Positions 1 through 8,808 of a DNA stretch of 64,000 nt are shown one piece after another (within the stretch, counting starts at the first letter, position 1; the number at the start of each line of letters is the position of its first letter). The notes beneath the pieces are model-generated. The model was not told the origin of the DNA. It saw only the letters and a program-made list of their open reading frames with translations, and did no database searches. Made by a program: the position numbers and the translations under genes. This DNA is from Parasutterella excrementihominis YIT 11859 (GTDB lineage Bacteria; Pseudomonadota; Gammaproteobacteria; Burkholderiales; Burkholderiaceae_F), in NCBI RefSeq assembly GCF_000205025.1, contig NZ_GL883708.1, forward strand, positions 1 to 64,000, read 5' to 3'.

Positions 1-1143
1 GTTGGGAGCAAAGGGGTTCCATGTCATTAAATTCTGTTTCAGATCTTGGACATTATTGTTAAGAAAGACAAAAATACCATCGGAACCTTCACTCTGATTC
101 ATCTTCAGCTCAGAGGCTAATATAGACTTAGCTTTATAATCCGATTCCCCGATAAAAAGCTGAACCTTTGAGTTATTTCCATCGGGTCTCAGTTCAATCA
201 CACCGTTTCCGGAACCTACATTCACAATTGAAAATCGACTGAACAGCAACGAAGTAGTGTTGTTATCAGACCCAATCACCTGAATATTCGCAGCTTTTAC
301 ACCAGCTCCTTTGCTGTTGGCAATTTGGAAATAAGTCGTCGGTGCATCATTGGCACCTTGAAGAATAAAATCCCCACCGATTTCTGCGGCGGCCGTACCT
401 ATACTTGCATCAAAGAAAAGACCGTTCGGATCGAAGTTATTGTTTTTCGTTATATGATTGCTGAACGTAAAATCTTTACCAACTTTTAGACTGATTGGAA
501 CATTTTTACTGTTTGCAATGTAGAAACTTCCTTTATCGGAAATATTAACCGTCAGACCGCCTTTAACCTCTAAGATACCGTTGTACTGAGCACTTATTTT
601 ACTGTCTTCGGTCTCAGTGAAATTTCCTTCAACAGATATCTTCGTGTTGGTATTGGTATTTTTCCCATTAATCCACACATCCAAATTGGATGCATTGATA
701 TCCCCTTTGACAGTCAATGTAGAGTCACGGTTTGTCGTCCCGATAACATGGATAATGTTTGTTCCAGTTGCGGTGATAGATCCGACTGTCAGCGACCCTC
801 CGCTGGAGATCGCCTTGGCATTTTGATAAGGGAAGTCAGGGCCTCCGACCTGCAAACGAACATGATTGCCTGTCAATTTAACATTAGATAAATCCAGCTG
901 AACCCCGTCAACCCAAATAGCTCCAAGCTCAGTAAGGAAAAATTCATTGTAGGATGCTAGGTGTTTCCCAACATCTTGGAGAGTTGTTTCATTGACGATC
1001 TGAGGAACTGAAATTGTCTCGGTATTCGCGAGCGCGGAAGAAGACAGCAGAGACGCAGCAGAAACCGCCATCACGCAAAGTAATTTTTTTCTTAAATTAA
1101 CAGTTTTTCTGTTATGAACTCTAGTCGTACTGGTTTTTGTCAT
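1..1143 (-). CDS. Autotransporter-like secreted protein, N-terminal part (cut by window edge)
   Basis: An uninterrupted frame of 381 codons runs from an ATG at 1143 to base 1 without a stop, so the C-terminus lies outside the window. The first 40 residues form an extended signal peptide: a polar, basic stretch, then NLRKKLLCVMAV, a hydrophobic core and a likely cut after SSALA. The rest is rich in Asn, Gly, Ser, Thr and Val, with short repeating strand-like units (for example GSLTVGS, STLTVKGDI, GILEVKGGLTV). This is the look of a beta-helical passenger of a type V autotransporter. The beta-barrel that would prove this is not in view. Upstream of the ATG there is only a weak G-rich ribosome site. 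Function of the passenger (adhesin or other) cannot be told. Confidence 0.7.
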   Translation of the reverse strand, partial: MTKTSTTRVHNRKTVNLRKKLLCVMAVSAASLLSSSALANTETISVPQIVNETTLQDVGKHLASYNEFFLTELGAIWVDGVQLDLSNVKLTGNHVRLQVGGPDFPYQNAKAISSGGSLTVGSITATGTNIIHVIGTTNRDSTLTVKGDINASNLDVWINGKNTNTNTKISVEGNFTETEDSKISAQYNGILEVKGGLTVNISDKGSFYIANSKNVPISLKVGKDFTFSNHITKNNNFDPNGLFFDASIGTAAAEIGGDFILQGANDAPTTYFQIANSKGAGVKAANIQVIGSDNNTTSLLFSRFSIVNVGSGNGVIELRPDGNNSKVQLFIGESDYKAKSILASELKMNQSEGSDGIFVFLNNNVQDLKQNLMTWNPFAPN

Positions 1144-1371
1144 AACACAACCCCAACCTATATAGGAATCGTCTTACTTACGATTCAGAAAATGTCTTGC
1201 AATTAAAATGATAGGGTGGCAATTGTCTGAGGTAATTGAAAAACTGTCTTTTTGGGGATGGCAAACAATGGTTGTTAGAAACAACAACTTCTCGATTAAA
1301 GCGAATAAATTAATTAAATACCCCCACATTCTCTCTAAATTTATTCCAACTTTTACTCCCAAAATGAGGTA

Positions 1372-1409
1372 AAAAAAGCCTCCCGGGCTTTGTCACCCGA
1401 GAGGCTTGT
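1372..1409 (-). terminator. Intrinsic terminator of the yjiHG-iadA operon
   Basis: On the minus strand GCCTCTCGGG and CCCGGGAGGC form a stem followed by seven T, about 20 bases after the iadA stop codon. Confidence 0.85.
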
Positions 1410-1429
1410 AAGATCAAACTAGTTGGTTC

Positions 1430-2575
1430 TTATTCTTCGAAGGCACCTTTAACGATAACTTCCGAATCTTTCATGACCTGACGCCCCTTCATGAAGAGGT
1501 GGAGCGGTTTAAGATCCTTATCCATCACTAAAAGGTCTGCGTCTTTACCGGCTTCGATCACGCCTTTATTACCCAAGCAAAGAGCCGTGGCAATAGTACG
1601 TGTCAAAGGCAGCAACGCTTTTTCAAGACCAATCTTACCAGCAAGTTCCTGAAGCATCTTCAGGTTGTCGGAGACTTTGCAAACCGTCAGACCGATCATT
1701 TCGCCGTTCTTATCGAAACGAGGCATCGAGCCGTGGCCGTCAGAAGAGAACGTAATACGATCGATCGGCGCACCTTCTTCCAAAGCCATCACAAAGGCAT
1801 CTGCTGCAGAACCCATATAGTTGCCGCCGCTGGTTGTGATATCGATGTATCCGCCGGCTTTGGTAAATGCAATTGCCTGAGCAAAAACTTCAGGGTGACG
1901 GCCGACATGCGTCGGACGAATGTGCTTAATCGGCATTCCCATTTTTACGCATTCCATAAAAGCCGGGAAAGCGATGGGAAGGTCACCGAGGTGAACATGC
2001 AGATAAGAATCGTGTCCGCAGATCATGCCTCCGACGCGGCAGTCGGAAAGAACTCTTAAAACTTCCTGAGTTGTCGGGAAGGAGCAGCGATGGTCGCCCA
2101 TTGCAATCTTCACACCCAAGCATTCGGGAATCGTCAAGAGGTCTTTACGGACGTCGCCGGTAACCGTTGTCGGAGGATAACGATAGTTGGAAGTCCACAT
2201 CCAGCCGGTAGCACCTTCTTTGGTTAAGGCGCGAACCTTAGCCATCAGAGCTTCGATCGGACGGGTTTCGCTATCGGTTCCGGAAACACCGACAAAGGAA
2301 GTGATTCCGCCTTCCACGAGCTCGGAGAAGTTAAGCTCCGGAGCGCGTGTCAGGGGACCGCCTTCTCCGCCGCCGCCAGTCACGTGAATGTGCTGGTCGA
2401 TAAGACCCGGCGTAACGATTGCGCCGTTTAGATCGATCACTTCCAGACCGGGAAGGTCGGCAGAGATTTCATCCTCCACAGCAATGATTTTGTCATTGAC
2501 TGTCAGAATCTGTTTGATGCCCTTATGTTCAGGAGCGTACAGATCTGCATTTTTAAAGAGAATTGCGGTAGCCAT
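1430..2575 (-). CDS. iadA: Isoaspartyl dipeptidase (beta-aspartyl peptidase)
   Basis: This amidohydrolase-fold zinc enzyme cleaves beta-aspartyl dipeptides left over from the breakdown of aged proteins, releasing aspartate in the cytoplasm. The 381-residue length is usual for IadA. Visible metal ligands are DQHIH (His62, His64), Lys156 in GVKIAMGDHR (the lysine that is carboxylated in the family), His195 in LHVHLGD, His224 in PTHVGRHPE and Asp279 in FSSDGHGSMP. The glycine-rich GGGGEGG after the HxH motif is typical of IadA. It is the last gene of an operon with the membrane proteins YjiG and YjiH, the same association as in Escherichia coli, which suggests uptake or export of the same peptides. 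An intrinsic terminator follows. Confidence 0.95.
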   Translation of the reverse strand: MATAILFKNADLYAPEHKGIKQILTVNDKIIAVEDEISADLPGLEVIDLNGAIVTPGLIDQHIHVTGGGGEGGPLTRAPELNFSELVEGGITSFVGVSGTDSETRPIEALMAKVRALTKEGATGWMWTSNYRYPPTTVTGDVRKDLLTIPECLGVKIAMGDHRCSFPTTQEVLRVLSDCRVGGMICGHDSYLHVHLGDLPIAFPAFMECVKMGMPIKHIRPTHVGRHPEVFAQAIAFTKAGGYIDITTSGGNYMGSAADAFVMALEEGAPIDRITFSSDGHGSMPRFDKNGEMIGLTVCKVSDNLKMLQELAGKIGLEKALLPLTRTIATALCLGNKGVIEAGKDADLLVMDKDLKPLHLFMKGRQVMKDSEVIVKGAFEE

Positions 2576-2606
2576 TGATTACTAAATCCTTTGAAAGTTC
2601 GTCAGA

Positions 2607-3080
2607 TTACGATCCCAGAACGACCAGGCGCATGACCCACAGAGAGAGCAAAGCGACGATCGGAGGAACGGCCATGATCTTGAACATATCGGAACCCTGG
2701 ATGCCGATAACGCCAAGGCAGCGGCCCATGTACTGAACCTGAGAACCCATGAGGTAAATAGCGGGAATCACGATAGCGAGCTGCGTACCGTCAACAGCGC
2801 CTTTATCGAACAAGGCAACTGCCACACCGACACCGCCGCCCATGGACATCCACCCGCCGAGCAGAATCATGGCAGCTTCGCCTGGCAGACCGAAGATGGC
2901 CATAACCGGTCCGAGGCATGTACCGATGAAGTCCAAAGCGCCGGAGATGTTCAGCATTTTGATGATCACGAAAGCCATCAAAACGTTAGGAATCGTGGAG
3001 TGTGTAGCAATGTTCCAACCCTGAAATGCACCGTTGACGAATACGTCGGTGATCATCATTTTTTTAGATGTAGTAGCCAT
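2607..3080 (-). CDS. yjiG: YjiG family inner-membrane protein (SpmB/nucleoside-recognition type)
   Basis: A 157-residue, very hydrophobic protein with about four membrane segments and the gate-like motif GGWMSMGGGVGVAVALFDKG, as in the YjiG/SpmB (Gate domain) family. It starts 15 bases after yjiH and ends 31 bases before iadA, all on one strand. In Escherichia coli yjiG, yjiH and iadA are also neighbours. YjiG and YjiH are thought to form one transporter, by analogy with SpmA/SpmB. The substrate is unproven; a beta-aspartyl dipeptide or aspartate is the natural guess from the operon. The start at 3080 has a good AAGGAG site. Confidence 0.85.
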   Translation of the reverse strand: MATTSKKMMITDVFVNGAFQGWNIATHSTIPNVLMAFVIIKMLNISGALDFIGTCLGPVMAIFGLPGEAAMILLGGWMSMGGGVGVAVALFDKGAVDGTQLAIVIPAIYLMGSQVQYMGRCLGVIGIQGSDMFKIMAVPPIVALLSLWVMRLVVLGS

Positions 3081-3095
3081 TTCGTATTCTCCTTA

Positions 3096-3827
3096 TTAAG
3101 CGCTCTTCTTAAGGTTAATCTTTCCGCCCATCTGGATGACGCGCATGATGTTGGCAGCGAGGATCTTGCCGAGGAACAGAATACCCAAGCAAGCCCCGAT
3201 GCTGACCGGAACTGCAGGCTTGCCGTCAGCAGCAAGCAGCGTGAACAGAACCGCGCCGGAAGAGAGGAAGTTAGTGATGAGAGCGTCGGCTGTCATCTGG
3301 AAAGTAGCAAAGTTATTCAGCTCTTTAGCTGTCAAAACATTGTCATCTTTGAGCTGGCGAGTCAGAGCCGCGCCGCCGTCAGTAGACTGCAGAGAAGCGA
3401 TCAGAGCGAGACCAGCACCGCCGGGAACGCCGATCAACGGACGAAGAATCGGAGTAAGCATCTGGCGAGCAGCTTTCAGAGCACCGTAGTGGTCGAAAAC
3501 AGTGATCATCGCAAGAGCGAACATAACTGTCGGGACCAGTGTCAAAGCAAACATGAAGCCGTCGATAGCACCGGAACCGCCTTTACCGCGGAAGTTGGCC
3601 ATCGCGGTGTGAATGCCGTCAGCGTTCTGAGAAACAGCTGTGACAACCTTACCGAAGGAGCCGTTAATTGTGGTGAAGTCGAAAATGCCCCACCATTGGT
3701 TTGTAGCGCAGACACCGGAGAAGAAAACGCAAGCCATAATCAGGGAAATGTAATTTCCGATGGTGACTTTCTTTTCTTTGTCATCTGCCAACTCAGGTTT
3801 TTTATCGTTGAGGTTAGAAGAAGCCAT
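3096..3827 (-). CDS. yjiH: YjiH family inner-membrane protein
   Basis: The frame is open up to 3986, but the first 53 codons look unlike protein and lack a ribosome site. The ATG at 3827 (MASSNLNDKK) is preceded by AAGGATAG, so I take 243 residues. The protein has a short charged N-terminus, then several membrane segments with the Gate-domain motif PGGAGLALIASLQSTDGGA, typical of YjiH. It is the promoter-proximal gene of the yjiH-yjiG-iadA operon. Its likely job is to form a membrane transporter with YjiG; the substrate is not known. Confidence 0.85.
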   Translation of the reverse strand: MASSNLNDKKPELADDKEKKVTIGNYISLIMACVFFSGVCATNQWWGIFDFTTINGSFGKVVTAVSQNADGIHTAMANFRGKGGSGAIDGFMFALTLVPTVMFALAMITVFDHYGALKAARQMLTPILRPLIGVPGGAGLALIASLQSTDGGAALTRQLKDDNVLTAKELNNFATFQMTADALITNFLSSGAVLFTLLAADGKPAVPVSIGACLGILFLGKILAANIMRVIQMGGKINLKKSA

Positions 3828-4443
3828 AGGACTATCCTTAAAAGTAACAAACAAAGCAAATTTCGTTTTTTGAATGTGCTTATCTGCGGCCCCAGGCTCT
3901 CTTAAAGCCCTTTTACCACCGTGCGATAAGCCGTTTTTCTCATCCGAAAAAAAAAAAGCATGTCCGCGAGGTTTTCGCGTGACCACATTATGAAAGGATT
4001 TTTACGATGTAAATATTCAGGCTTACCCTGAAATCCGTATTCAAATATGGTGTTAATACTGACAAGAAATAAGGCGATTTACGTTTTTTACATTTGCGTT
4101 AGCGGGAAATTTTTTCGCAAATATAAACATTGTTTTCAAACGTACAGCAACAAATCAAGGCTTATTTTGGTTTTTAATGAAAAAATATTCGAACGAACTG
4201 TCGCAGGGTGAAAAATTCAACCTATTTCAACCTAAAACGCCACTGTTACTAAATTACAACAACTAAAAATAGTTTCCTTGTCGCTCTTGCAAAGTATTCT
4301 GATTTTTGAACCTACTACCCAACTTAATACTGTTTGAGATTCGAAGAACCACTGCAAATCTAAAATTTCTCTTGCCAGTCCGAATAGCTTCTCACTAGGC
4401 CTTACCGGAGGATTTTTCGGAAGAAATTTTTAGCAGAGGCTGC
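3828..4443. promoter_or_regulatory. Divergent intergenic region between yjiHG-iadA and the AEC permease gene
   Basis: About 600 bases without a convincing gene. It is AT-rich and should carry the promoters of both divergent units. I cannot name specific boxes with confidence and see no strong dyad. Confidence 0.4.
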
Positions 4444-5409
4444 ATGTTTTTCAACATTATTTTTAATGATATTGTCCCGATCTTCGTTGTGATGGCATTA
4501 GGTTATGCCGGTGCGAAGATGAATGCTTTCACGCCGAGTCAAACCCAGGCACTCAACAAAGTTGTTTTGAACTTCGCTTTGCCGGCCGCACTTTTTGTCT
4601 CTATTACTAAAGCAACCCGCGCGATGCTTTTCGAAGATCTCACGCTGACGCTCGTCTCATTAATCGGTATCGTCGCCCTCTTCTTCGTTTGCTATTGGGT
4701 TTGCAGAAAGGTCTTCCATCACACAGCTGCCGAAGCCGCAGTCTGCGGTCTGACCGCGGGCTCCCCGACTATCGGCTTCTTAGGCTTCGCTGTCCTTGAT
4801 CCGATTTACGGAGCAACCACTCAGACGGGATTGGTAGTTGCAATCGTAGCAATCGTTGCAAATGCCGTGATTATTCCGATCGGCATGTACTTGATGAGCT
4901 TAGCCGGGGCTATGGGATCCGGAAACGGCTCTTCTTCCGGAACCGGCTCTGCCATTTTAAATGCCGTCAAGCAACCGGTCGTTTGGTGTCCGACGCTTGC
5001 GGTCGTAATTGTCTTATTAGGGATCAAGCTTCCGATCGCGGTCTATCCTTCCTTTGACCTGATTGCCCACGCCAATTCCGGTGTTGCCGTTTTTGCAGCA
5101 GGTTTGGCTTTGGCTACAGTGAAATTCAGCGTCAACACTGAAATTCTTTGGAACGCTATATTCCGTGTATTCATTACTCCGCTCTGCATCGCCATTGCGG
5201 CTATCCTCTGCGGTCTCAGCGAAGAAAAGCTTTCGATGCTAACGATGGCCTGTGCTCTTCCGCCGGCTTTCTCCGGCATCATCATCGGTTCTCGGTATAA
5301 CGTTTACGTTCAGGACGGCGCTTCTATTTTGGCTGTCAGTACGCTGATGTTTGCTTTCGCAGCTCCTTTCTGGATTTGGTTCTGCCCAATCTTACAAAGC
5401 TGGCTCTAA
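4444..5409 (+). CDS. AEC family permease (auxin efflux carrier type transporter)
   Basis: A 321-residue protein made almost wholly of membrane segments, with the two-half architecture of AEC carriers. The N-terminus (DIVPIFVVMALGYAGAK, then LNKVVLNFALPAALF) carries the conserved ALP-type helix break, and the C-half repeats it with MACALPPAFSGIIIGSRY. AEC members in proteobacteria usually carry malonate or other dicarboxylates or hydroxy acids; the substrate here cannot be told. AGAGG lies 5 bases before the ATG. It stands alone, divergent from yjiH, with a terminator behind it. Confidence 0.8.
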   Translation: MFFNIIFNDIVPIFVVMALGYAGAKMNAFTPSQTQALNKVVLNFALPAALFVSITKATRAMLFEDLTLTLVSLIGIVALFFVCYWVCRKVFHHTAAEAAVCGLTAGSPTIGFLGFAVLDPIYGATTQTGLVVAIVAIVANAVIIPIGMYLMSLAGAMGSGNGSSSGTGSAILNAVKQPVVWCPTLAVVIVLLGIKLPIAVYPSFDLIAHANSGVAVFAAGLALATVKFSVNTEILWNAIFRVFITPLCIAIAAILCGLSEEKLSMLTMACALPPAFSGIIIGSRYNVYVQDGASILAVSTLMFAFAAPFWIWFCPILQSWL

Positions 5410-5426
5410 GATCCTTTGGGGCATAG

Positions 5427-5470
5427 AAAAAGAGCGGAGGAATCAAATCCTTGTCGCTCTTTTCTTTTTG
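5427..5470. terminator. Bidirectional terminator between AEC permease and cupin genes
   Basis: AAAAGAGCG (5428-5436) pairs with CGCTCTTTT (5455-5463). T-runs occur on both strands, so it can serve the two converging genes. Confidence 0.75.
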
Positions 5471-5484
5471 ACCTTCCAAATTAA

Positions 5485-5898
5485 TTAAGGCAGTTTGTCA
5501 TAGACTTCATCGGTCACCGGTTCTAACCATTCATTAGAGGTGCCTTCTCCCGGGACTTCAAGAGATAAGTGCTGGAACCAACTGTCTTTTGCTGCACCGT
5601 GCCAATGTTTAACATTAGGCGGAATATTGAAGACTTCGCCGCCTTTCAATTCATGAGCCGGTTCGCCTTCCAGTTGTACCCAACCTCTGCCGTAAACACA
5701 AATCAGCATCTGACCGCCGCCTTTTTGGGCATGATGGATATGCCAGTTGTTGCGACATCTCGGTTCAAAAGTAACGTTATAAGTCGGAACTTGTTCCGTT
5801 GTTAACGGAGCTAGCCAGCTTTGACCGATGAAATATTTAGCGTAAGCGTCATTGGGTTTCCCAACCGGAAAATCACTAAGTTTTGGAACTTCCTTCAT
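5485..5898 (-). CDS. Small cupin-domain protein
   Basis: A 137-residue single cupin barrel. The metal-binding signature is visible: WHIHHAQKGGGQMLICVYGRG (His, His, a spaced Gln/Glu position) and later PPNVKHWHGA with His. The set resembles the small cupins often annotated as carboxymuconolactone-decarboxylase-like or quercetinase-like proteins of gut anaerobes, often encoded near redox enzymes. It has no signal peptide. The reaction is unknown. It is monocistronic between a shared terminator and an intergenic region. Confidence 0.8.
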   Translation of the reverse strand: MKEVPKLSDFPVGKPNDAYAKYFIGQSWLAPLTTEQVPTYNVTFEPRCRNNWHIHHAQKGGGQMLICVYGRGWVQLEGEPAHELKGGEVFNIPPNVKHWHGAAKDSWFQHLSLEVPGEGTSNEWLEPVTDEVYDKLP

Positions 5899-6087
5899 AA
5901 AACCACCAACATTTGCTTCGGCGAAAGTCTTAGGGCCCCGCCTCTATTTTTAAATTCAATGTAGAAATAATAAATCTTCAAAAGTTATATAGAATTAAGA
6001 TCTATGCGATCTATGCATAAGTATTGATTCAGTTGCAATTTTTCGTTCAATAGTTTCTGTAAATAATTATCGATATCATTTCTGTGA

Positions 6088-6107
6088 TTTGAGATAATTG
6101 CCTCAAA
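6088..6107. promoter_or_regulatory. Inverted repeat upstream of the HutW-like gene
   Basis: TTTGAG and CTCAAA flank an 8-base AT-rich spacer, 28 bases before the start of the radical SAM gene. It may be an operator. An AT-rich stretch just before it (6061-6080) only weakly resembles a Fur box. Confidence 0.3.
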
Positions 6108-6134
6108 AGAATCAACCTCGTCCGGAGATTAGTC

Positions 6135-7604
6135 ATGCCGTCTTTTGAAACCGGTGTCCGACTGCTTAAAAATATCCTTATTAAGAAGAGAAGCTATTCC
6201 GCATTCTTTGCGGATGAAACCGACGCGCTCCACAAAGCCTTTCCTGCTAAAGCTACGGTTCATGCAGGACCGTTTGGCATTCCGATGCTTTGGAATTCGG
6301 CTAGAAACTTCCTAGAAAAGAAGTCTTTTGAACCCAGACAAACGGACGGAATTGCTTACGTTCACATTCCTTTCTGTGAAAGCCGGTGCCTTTTCTGCAT
6401 GTTTTATCAGAATCCATATGCTTCGGAAGCAGCAGATGCTTACACGAATACGCTTATAAAAGAGTTTGAGCTCTGGAATCAACGAGCTGCTCAGAATTCT
6501 GCACCGATTAAGGCGTTGTATTTCGGCGGAGGCACACCGACCGCACTTGAGCCTTACAACATTAAAAAGATCCTAGACGCTGTTAGAACGAATCTTCCGC
6601 TCGCCGAAGACTGTGAAATTACCTTCGAGGGCAGACTTCACGGACTAACTGATGAGAAGCTCTCCGCCTGCGTAGAAGGAGGCGTCAACCGACTCTCTAT
6701 AGGAGTTCAGACATTCAACGCCGATATCCGAAAAGAAATGCAGCGCCTCGATTCCCCTGAATATATTATTCGTCGACTCGAGAAAATCTCCGCCATCGAC
6801 AATCTTGCCGTAGTGATCGACCTCCTCTTCGGCTTCCCGGGACAAAAAGGAAAAGTCTGGACAGACGATTTAAAGATCGCTTCCGAGCTTCCTATTGACG
6901 GAGTCGACTGCTACCAGCTGAATGTCTTTGAGAAATCGCCGCTCAACACGCGCATCAAATCCGGTCTTTTTGATCCGGCAGCGACGCTTGCTGAAGCGGC
7001 CGACATGTATGCAGAAAGCGTTGAGCATTTTTCTTCTCATCCAAATTGGCATCGTCTTACCAATACTCATTGGGCCAGAACGCCGCTTGAAAGGAATCTC
7101 TACAACCGTTTAGCAAAAGGTCCGAGTGACTGCCTTCCCTTCGGCTGCGGAGCCGGTGGAAAACTTTTCGGTTACAGCTGGATGCAGGAGCGCAAACTTG
7201 CCAACTGGTCGGAAATGGTTGAGAAAGGACTCAAGCCGGTCTTTGTCATGATGAAACCTCAGGAACACTGGCACTTGATGAGAACTTTGGCGAGCAGCGT
7301 GGAATCCGGCCCCTTCAATTTGAAAGAAATCGGTGACAACTTCAGCGTCGATATTGAAAAGCCGCTAAAACCCGTCATGGATCAATGGATTAAAGCCGGC
7401 CTTCTTGAAAAGTCGGGAGACATCTATTCTCCGACTGTTGCCGGTCAGTTTTGGTATGTGACCATGGCTCAGCTCGCTACGGAAGCGCTGACCATGACCA
7501 TTGCAAAAGAAGATTCTTTCAAAGCGGATCCGATTACGCAAAGCGTATATTCACCCAACCAAGCCGAAGCGTGGTTAAAAACTATCAACAAGCGCAAAGA
7601 ATAA
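6135..7604 (+). CDS. HutW/ChuW-like radical SAM protein (heme-degradation family), paralogue 1
   Basis: A 489-residue radical SAM enzyme of the HemN/ChuW/HutW branch. The iron-sulfur motif CESRCLFC (Cys81, Cys85, Cys88) fits CxxxCxxC, and the SAM-binding GGGTPTALE follows about 45 residues later. The HemN-like C-terminal domain is present. ChuW uses SAM radical chemistry to open heme without oxygen and release iron. The same fold is seen in the second copy at 48423, and the two align along most of their length, so this is a paralogue. It stands outside the main heme operon, followed 88 bases later by a small protein of unknown function. Oxygen-independent coproporphyrinogen oxidase is the main alternative, but the closeness to the HutW copy argues against it. 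A GGAG site precedes the ATG. Confidence 0.8.
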   Translation: MPSFETGVRLLKNILIKKRSYSAFFADETDALHKAFPAKATVHAGPFGIPMLWNSARNFLEKKSFEPRQTDGIAYVHIPFCESRCLFCMFYQNPYASEAADAYTNTLIKEFELWNQRAAQNSAPIKALYFGGGTPTALEPYNIKKILDAVRTNLPLAEDCEITFEGRLHGLTDEKLSACVEGGVNRLSIGVQTFNADIRKEMQRLDSPEYIIRRLEKISAIDNLAVVIDLLFGFPGQKGKVWTDDLKIASELPIDGVDCYQLNVFEKSPLNTRIKSGLFDPAATLAEAADMYAESVEHFSSHPNWHRLTNTHWARTPLERNLYNRLAKGPSDCLPFGCGAGGKLFGYSWMQERKLANWSEMVEKGLKPVFVMMKPQEHWHLMRTLASSVESGPFNLKEIGDNFSVDIEKPLKPVMDQWIKAGLLEKSGDIYSPTVAGQFWYVTMAQLATEALTMTIAKEDSFKADPITQSVYSPNQAEAWLKTINKRKE

Positions 7605-7692
7605 CAGAAGGAAAACGTTTAGGTATTTGAAAGAATTTGTATTTTCAAAAGAGTTGAAATAAGATAACGTTTCATTTCAAAAAGGAGTAAAA

Positions 7693-8049
7693 ATGACGGC
7701 ACCTCTCGGCAATGTTAAAGCCTCGGTCCCCCCTGAGCAGTTAAAGGCAAAAATGAATCCCGGCGATGTTTCTTTCCTCGGATTCGAACGCAAAGATAAC
7801 GTTTTCACCGTTACTTTTGCTTGGATTGACATGATTGGCGGCCATCACGAGCACACTTTCGCTCGCGGTGACATCTTCGCAGACTTCAACAAAGTCCTGA
7901 AGGTCTTCACTGACGGCGGTCTGCCTATCGACCCGGCCAAAGCTGACGACTTCCATATGCGTCTCTGCCAGCTCTCTACCGTTATGGTTCAGGAGCAGGC
8001 TCCGGCCGCAAAAGCAGAAGCCAAAAAAGAAGAAGCTCCTGCTAAGTAA
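7693..8049 (+). CDS. Small protein of unknown function next to the HutW-like gene
   Basis: I do not recognise this 118-residue protein. It has no signal peptide. The middle contains a histidine cluster, IGGHHEHTF, flanked by strand-like segments (FTVTFAWID and FNKVLKVF), and the tail is a run of Ala, Lys, Glu and Pro (AKAEAKKEEAPAK). A good AAAGGAG site precedes the ATG. It lies 88 bases after the HutW-like gene with a terminator behind it, so the two may be one unit. The histidine cluster could bind heme or metal, which is only a guess. Confidence 0.65.
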   Translation: MTAPLGNVKASVPPEQLKAKMNPGDVSFLGFERKDNVFTVTFAWIDMIGGHHEHTFARGDIFADFNKVLKVFTDGGLPIDPAKADDFHMRLCQLSTVMVQEQAPAAKAEAKKEEAPAK

Positions 8050-8077
8050 TGCATTGAACACTTAATCGTGTTTAGAG

Positions 8078-8106
8078 ATTGCCGCTTTACGCGGCAATTT
8101 CTTTTT
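8078..8106 (+). terminator. Intrinsic terminator
   Basis: ATTGCCGC and GCGGCAAT form a stem with a short TTTAC loop, followed by TTCTTTTT. It closes the HutW-like unit. Confidence 0.85.
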
Positions 8107-8267
8107 GTACTTGAAGTTTTCTTCAAATTCCTTCGAAAACCGCTAAATCTTTGTGAGCATTTACCCGCAAAAAAACAATTGCTCCTGCCGCAATCCGTTT
8201 TCACATTGTGCATCGATTAAAATTTTAGAATCGTATCTAAAATAAGACCCGAAGGAGTTCCAAAGAG

Positions 8268-8756
8268 ATGCTTGAACAGCTCGTGACGCGAAGAAAACTG
8301 ATCCTCTTAGCTTCAGTTTCCTCCCTGCTTTCCGGCTGCTCGATGTTCTCTTCTGACCGTTATAGCTATCAACCGGTCTCCTATGACAACTCAGAAGGAT
8401 CAAAAGTCCTCAGAACCGCAATGAGTCAGTACGGAGCTAAATATAAATACGGGAAAGCTTCTCCCTCGGACGGTTTCGACTGTTCGGGTCTCATTTTCTG
8501 GGCTTACGGCAAACATGGAATTACCGTTCCCCGCCACACCGCCGCTCAATCAAAAGCAGGCAAATGGGTGGCTGCCCGCAACGCCCGGCAAGGCGATATT
8601 GTTGTTTTCAGGATCGGCCGAAGACTTCACACGGGCTTAGTCGCCGACAAAGGACGCTTCCTTCACGCACCCTCTTCCGGCGGTTACGTTCGAATGGAAA
8701 GTCTCTCGGGCGTCTATTGGAAGAACAAGATCGTCGGATACCGAAGAATCGTGTAA
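8268..8756 (+). CDS. NlpC/P60 family lipoprotein (peptidoglycan endopeptidase)
   Basis: A 162-residue lipoprotein. The signal peptide ends in a lipobox, LLSGC (Cys at about residue 24). The rest is an NlpC/P60 papain-like domain: catalytic Cys in FDCSGL, catalytic His in RLHTGLV and a third polar residue in FLHAP. Members cut stem-peptide bonds (gamma-D-Glu to diaminopimelate) in peptidoglycan, as Spr/MepS and NlpC do. It should be attached to the inner leaflet of the outer membrane. GAAGGAG lies before the ATG. It sits 52 bases before ilvD; the two are probably unrelated in function. Confidence 0.9.
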   Translation: MLEQLVTRRKLILLASVSSLLSGCSMFSSDRYSYQPVSYDNSEGSKVLRTAMSQYGAKYKYGKASPSDGFDCSGLIFWAYGKHGITVPRHTAAQSKAGKWVAARNARQGDIVVFRIGRRLHTGLVADKGRFLHAPSSGGYVRMESLSGVYWKNKIVGYRRIV

Positions 8757-8808
8757 AGCAAACGATATTATTCATAAAAACCACATCGTTACATAGGTAA
8801 TTAAAAAA

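Noticed and set aside
1174-1362. 62-codon minus frame upstream of the autotransporter-like gene
   Set aside because: It lies in the AT-rich promoter region, has no ribosome site I trust and shows no domain or signal peptide.
3000-3905. 301-codon frame on the plus strand
   Set aside because: It lies antisense to yjiG and yjiH, whose frames have clear family motifs, ribosome sites and operon spacing. Its translation is polar and low in structure, as in shadow frames.
6061-6080. Fur box before the 6135 radical SAM gene
   Set aside because: The stretch is AT-rich with only one half-site resembling the Fur consensus, unlike the perfect dyad at 49833.
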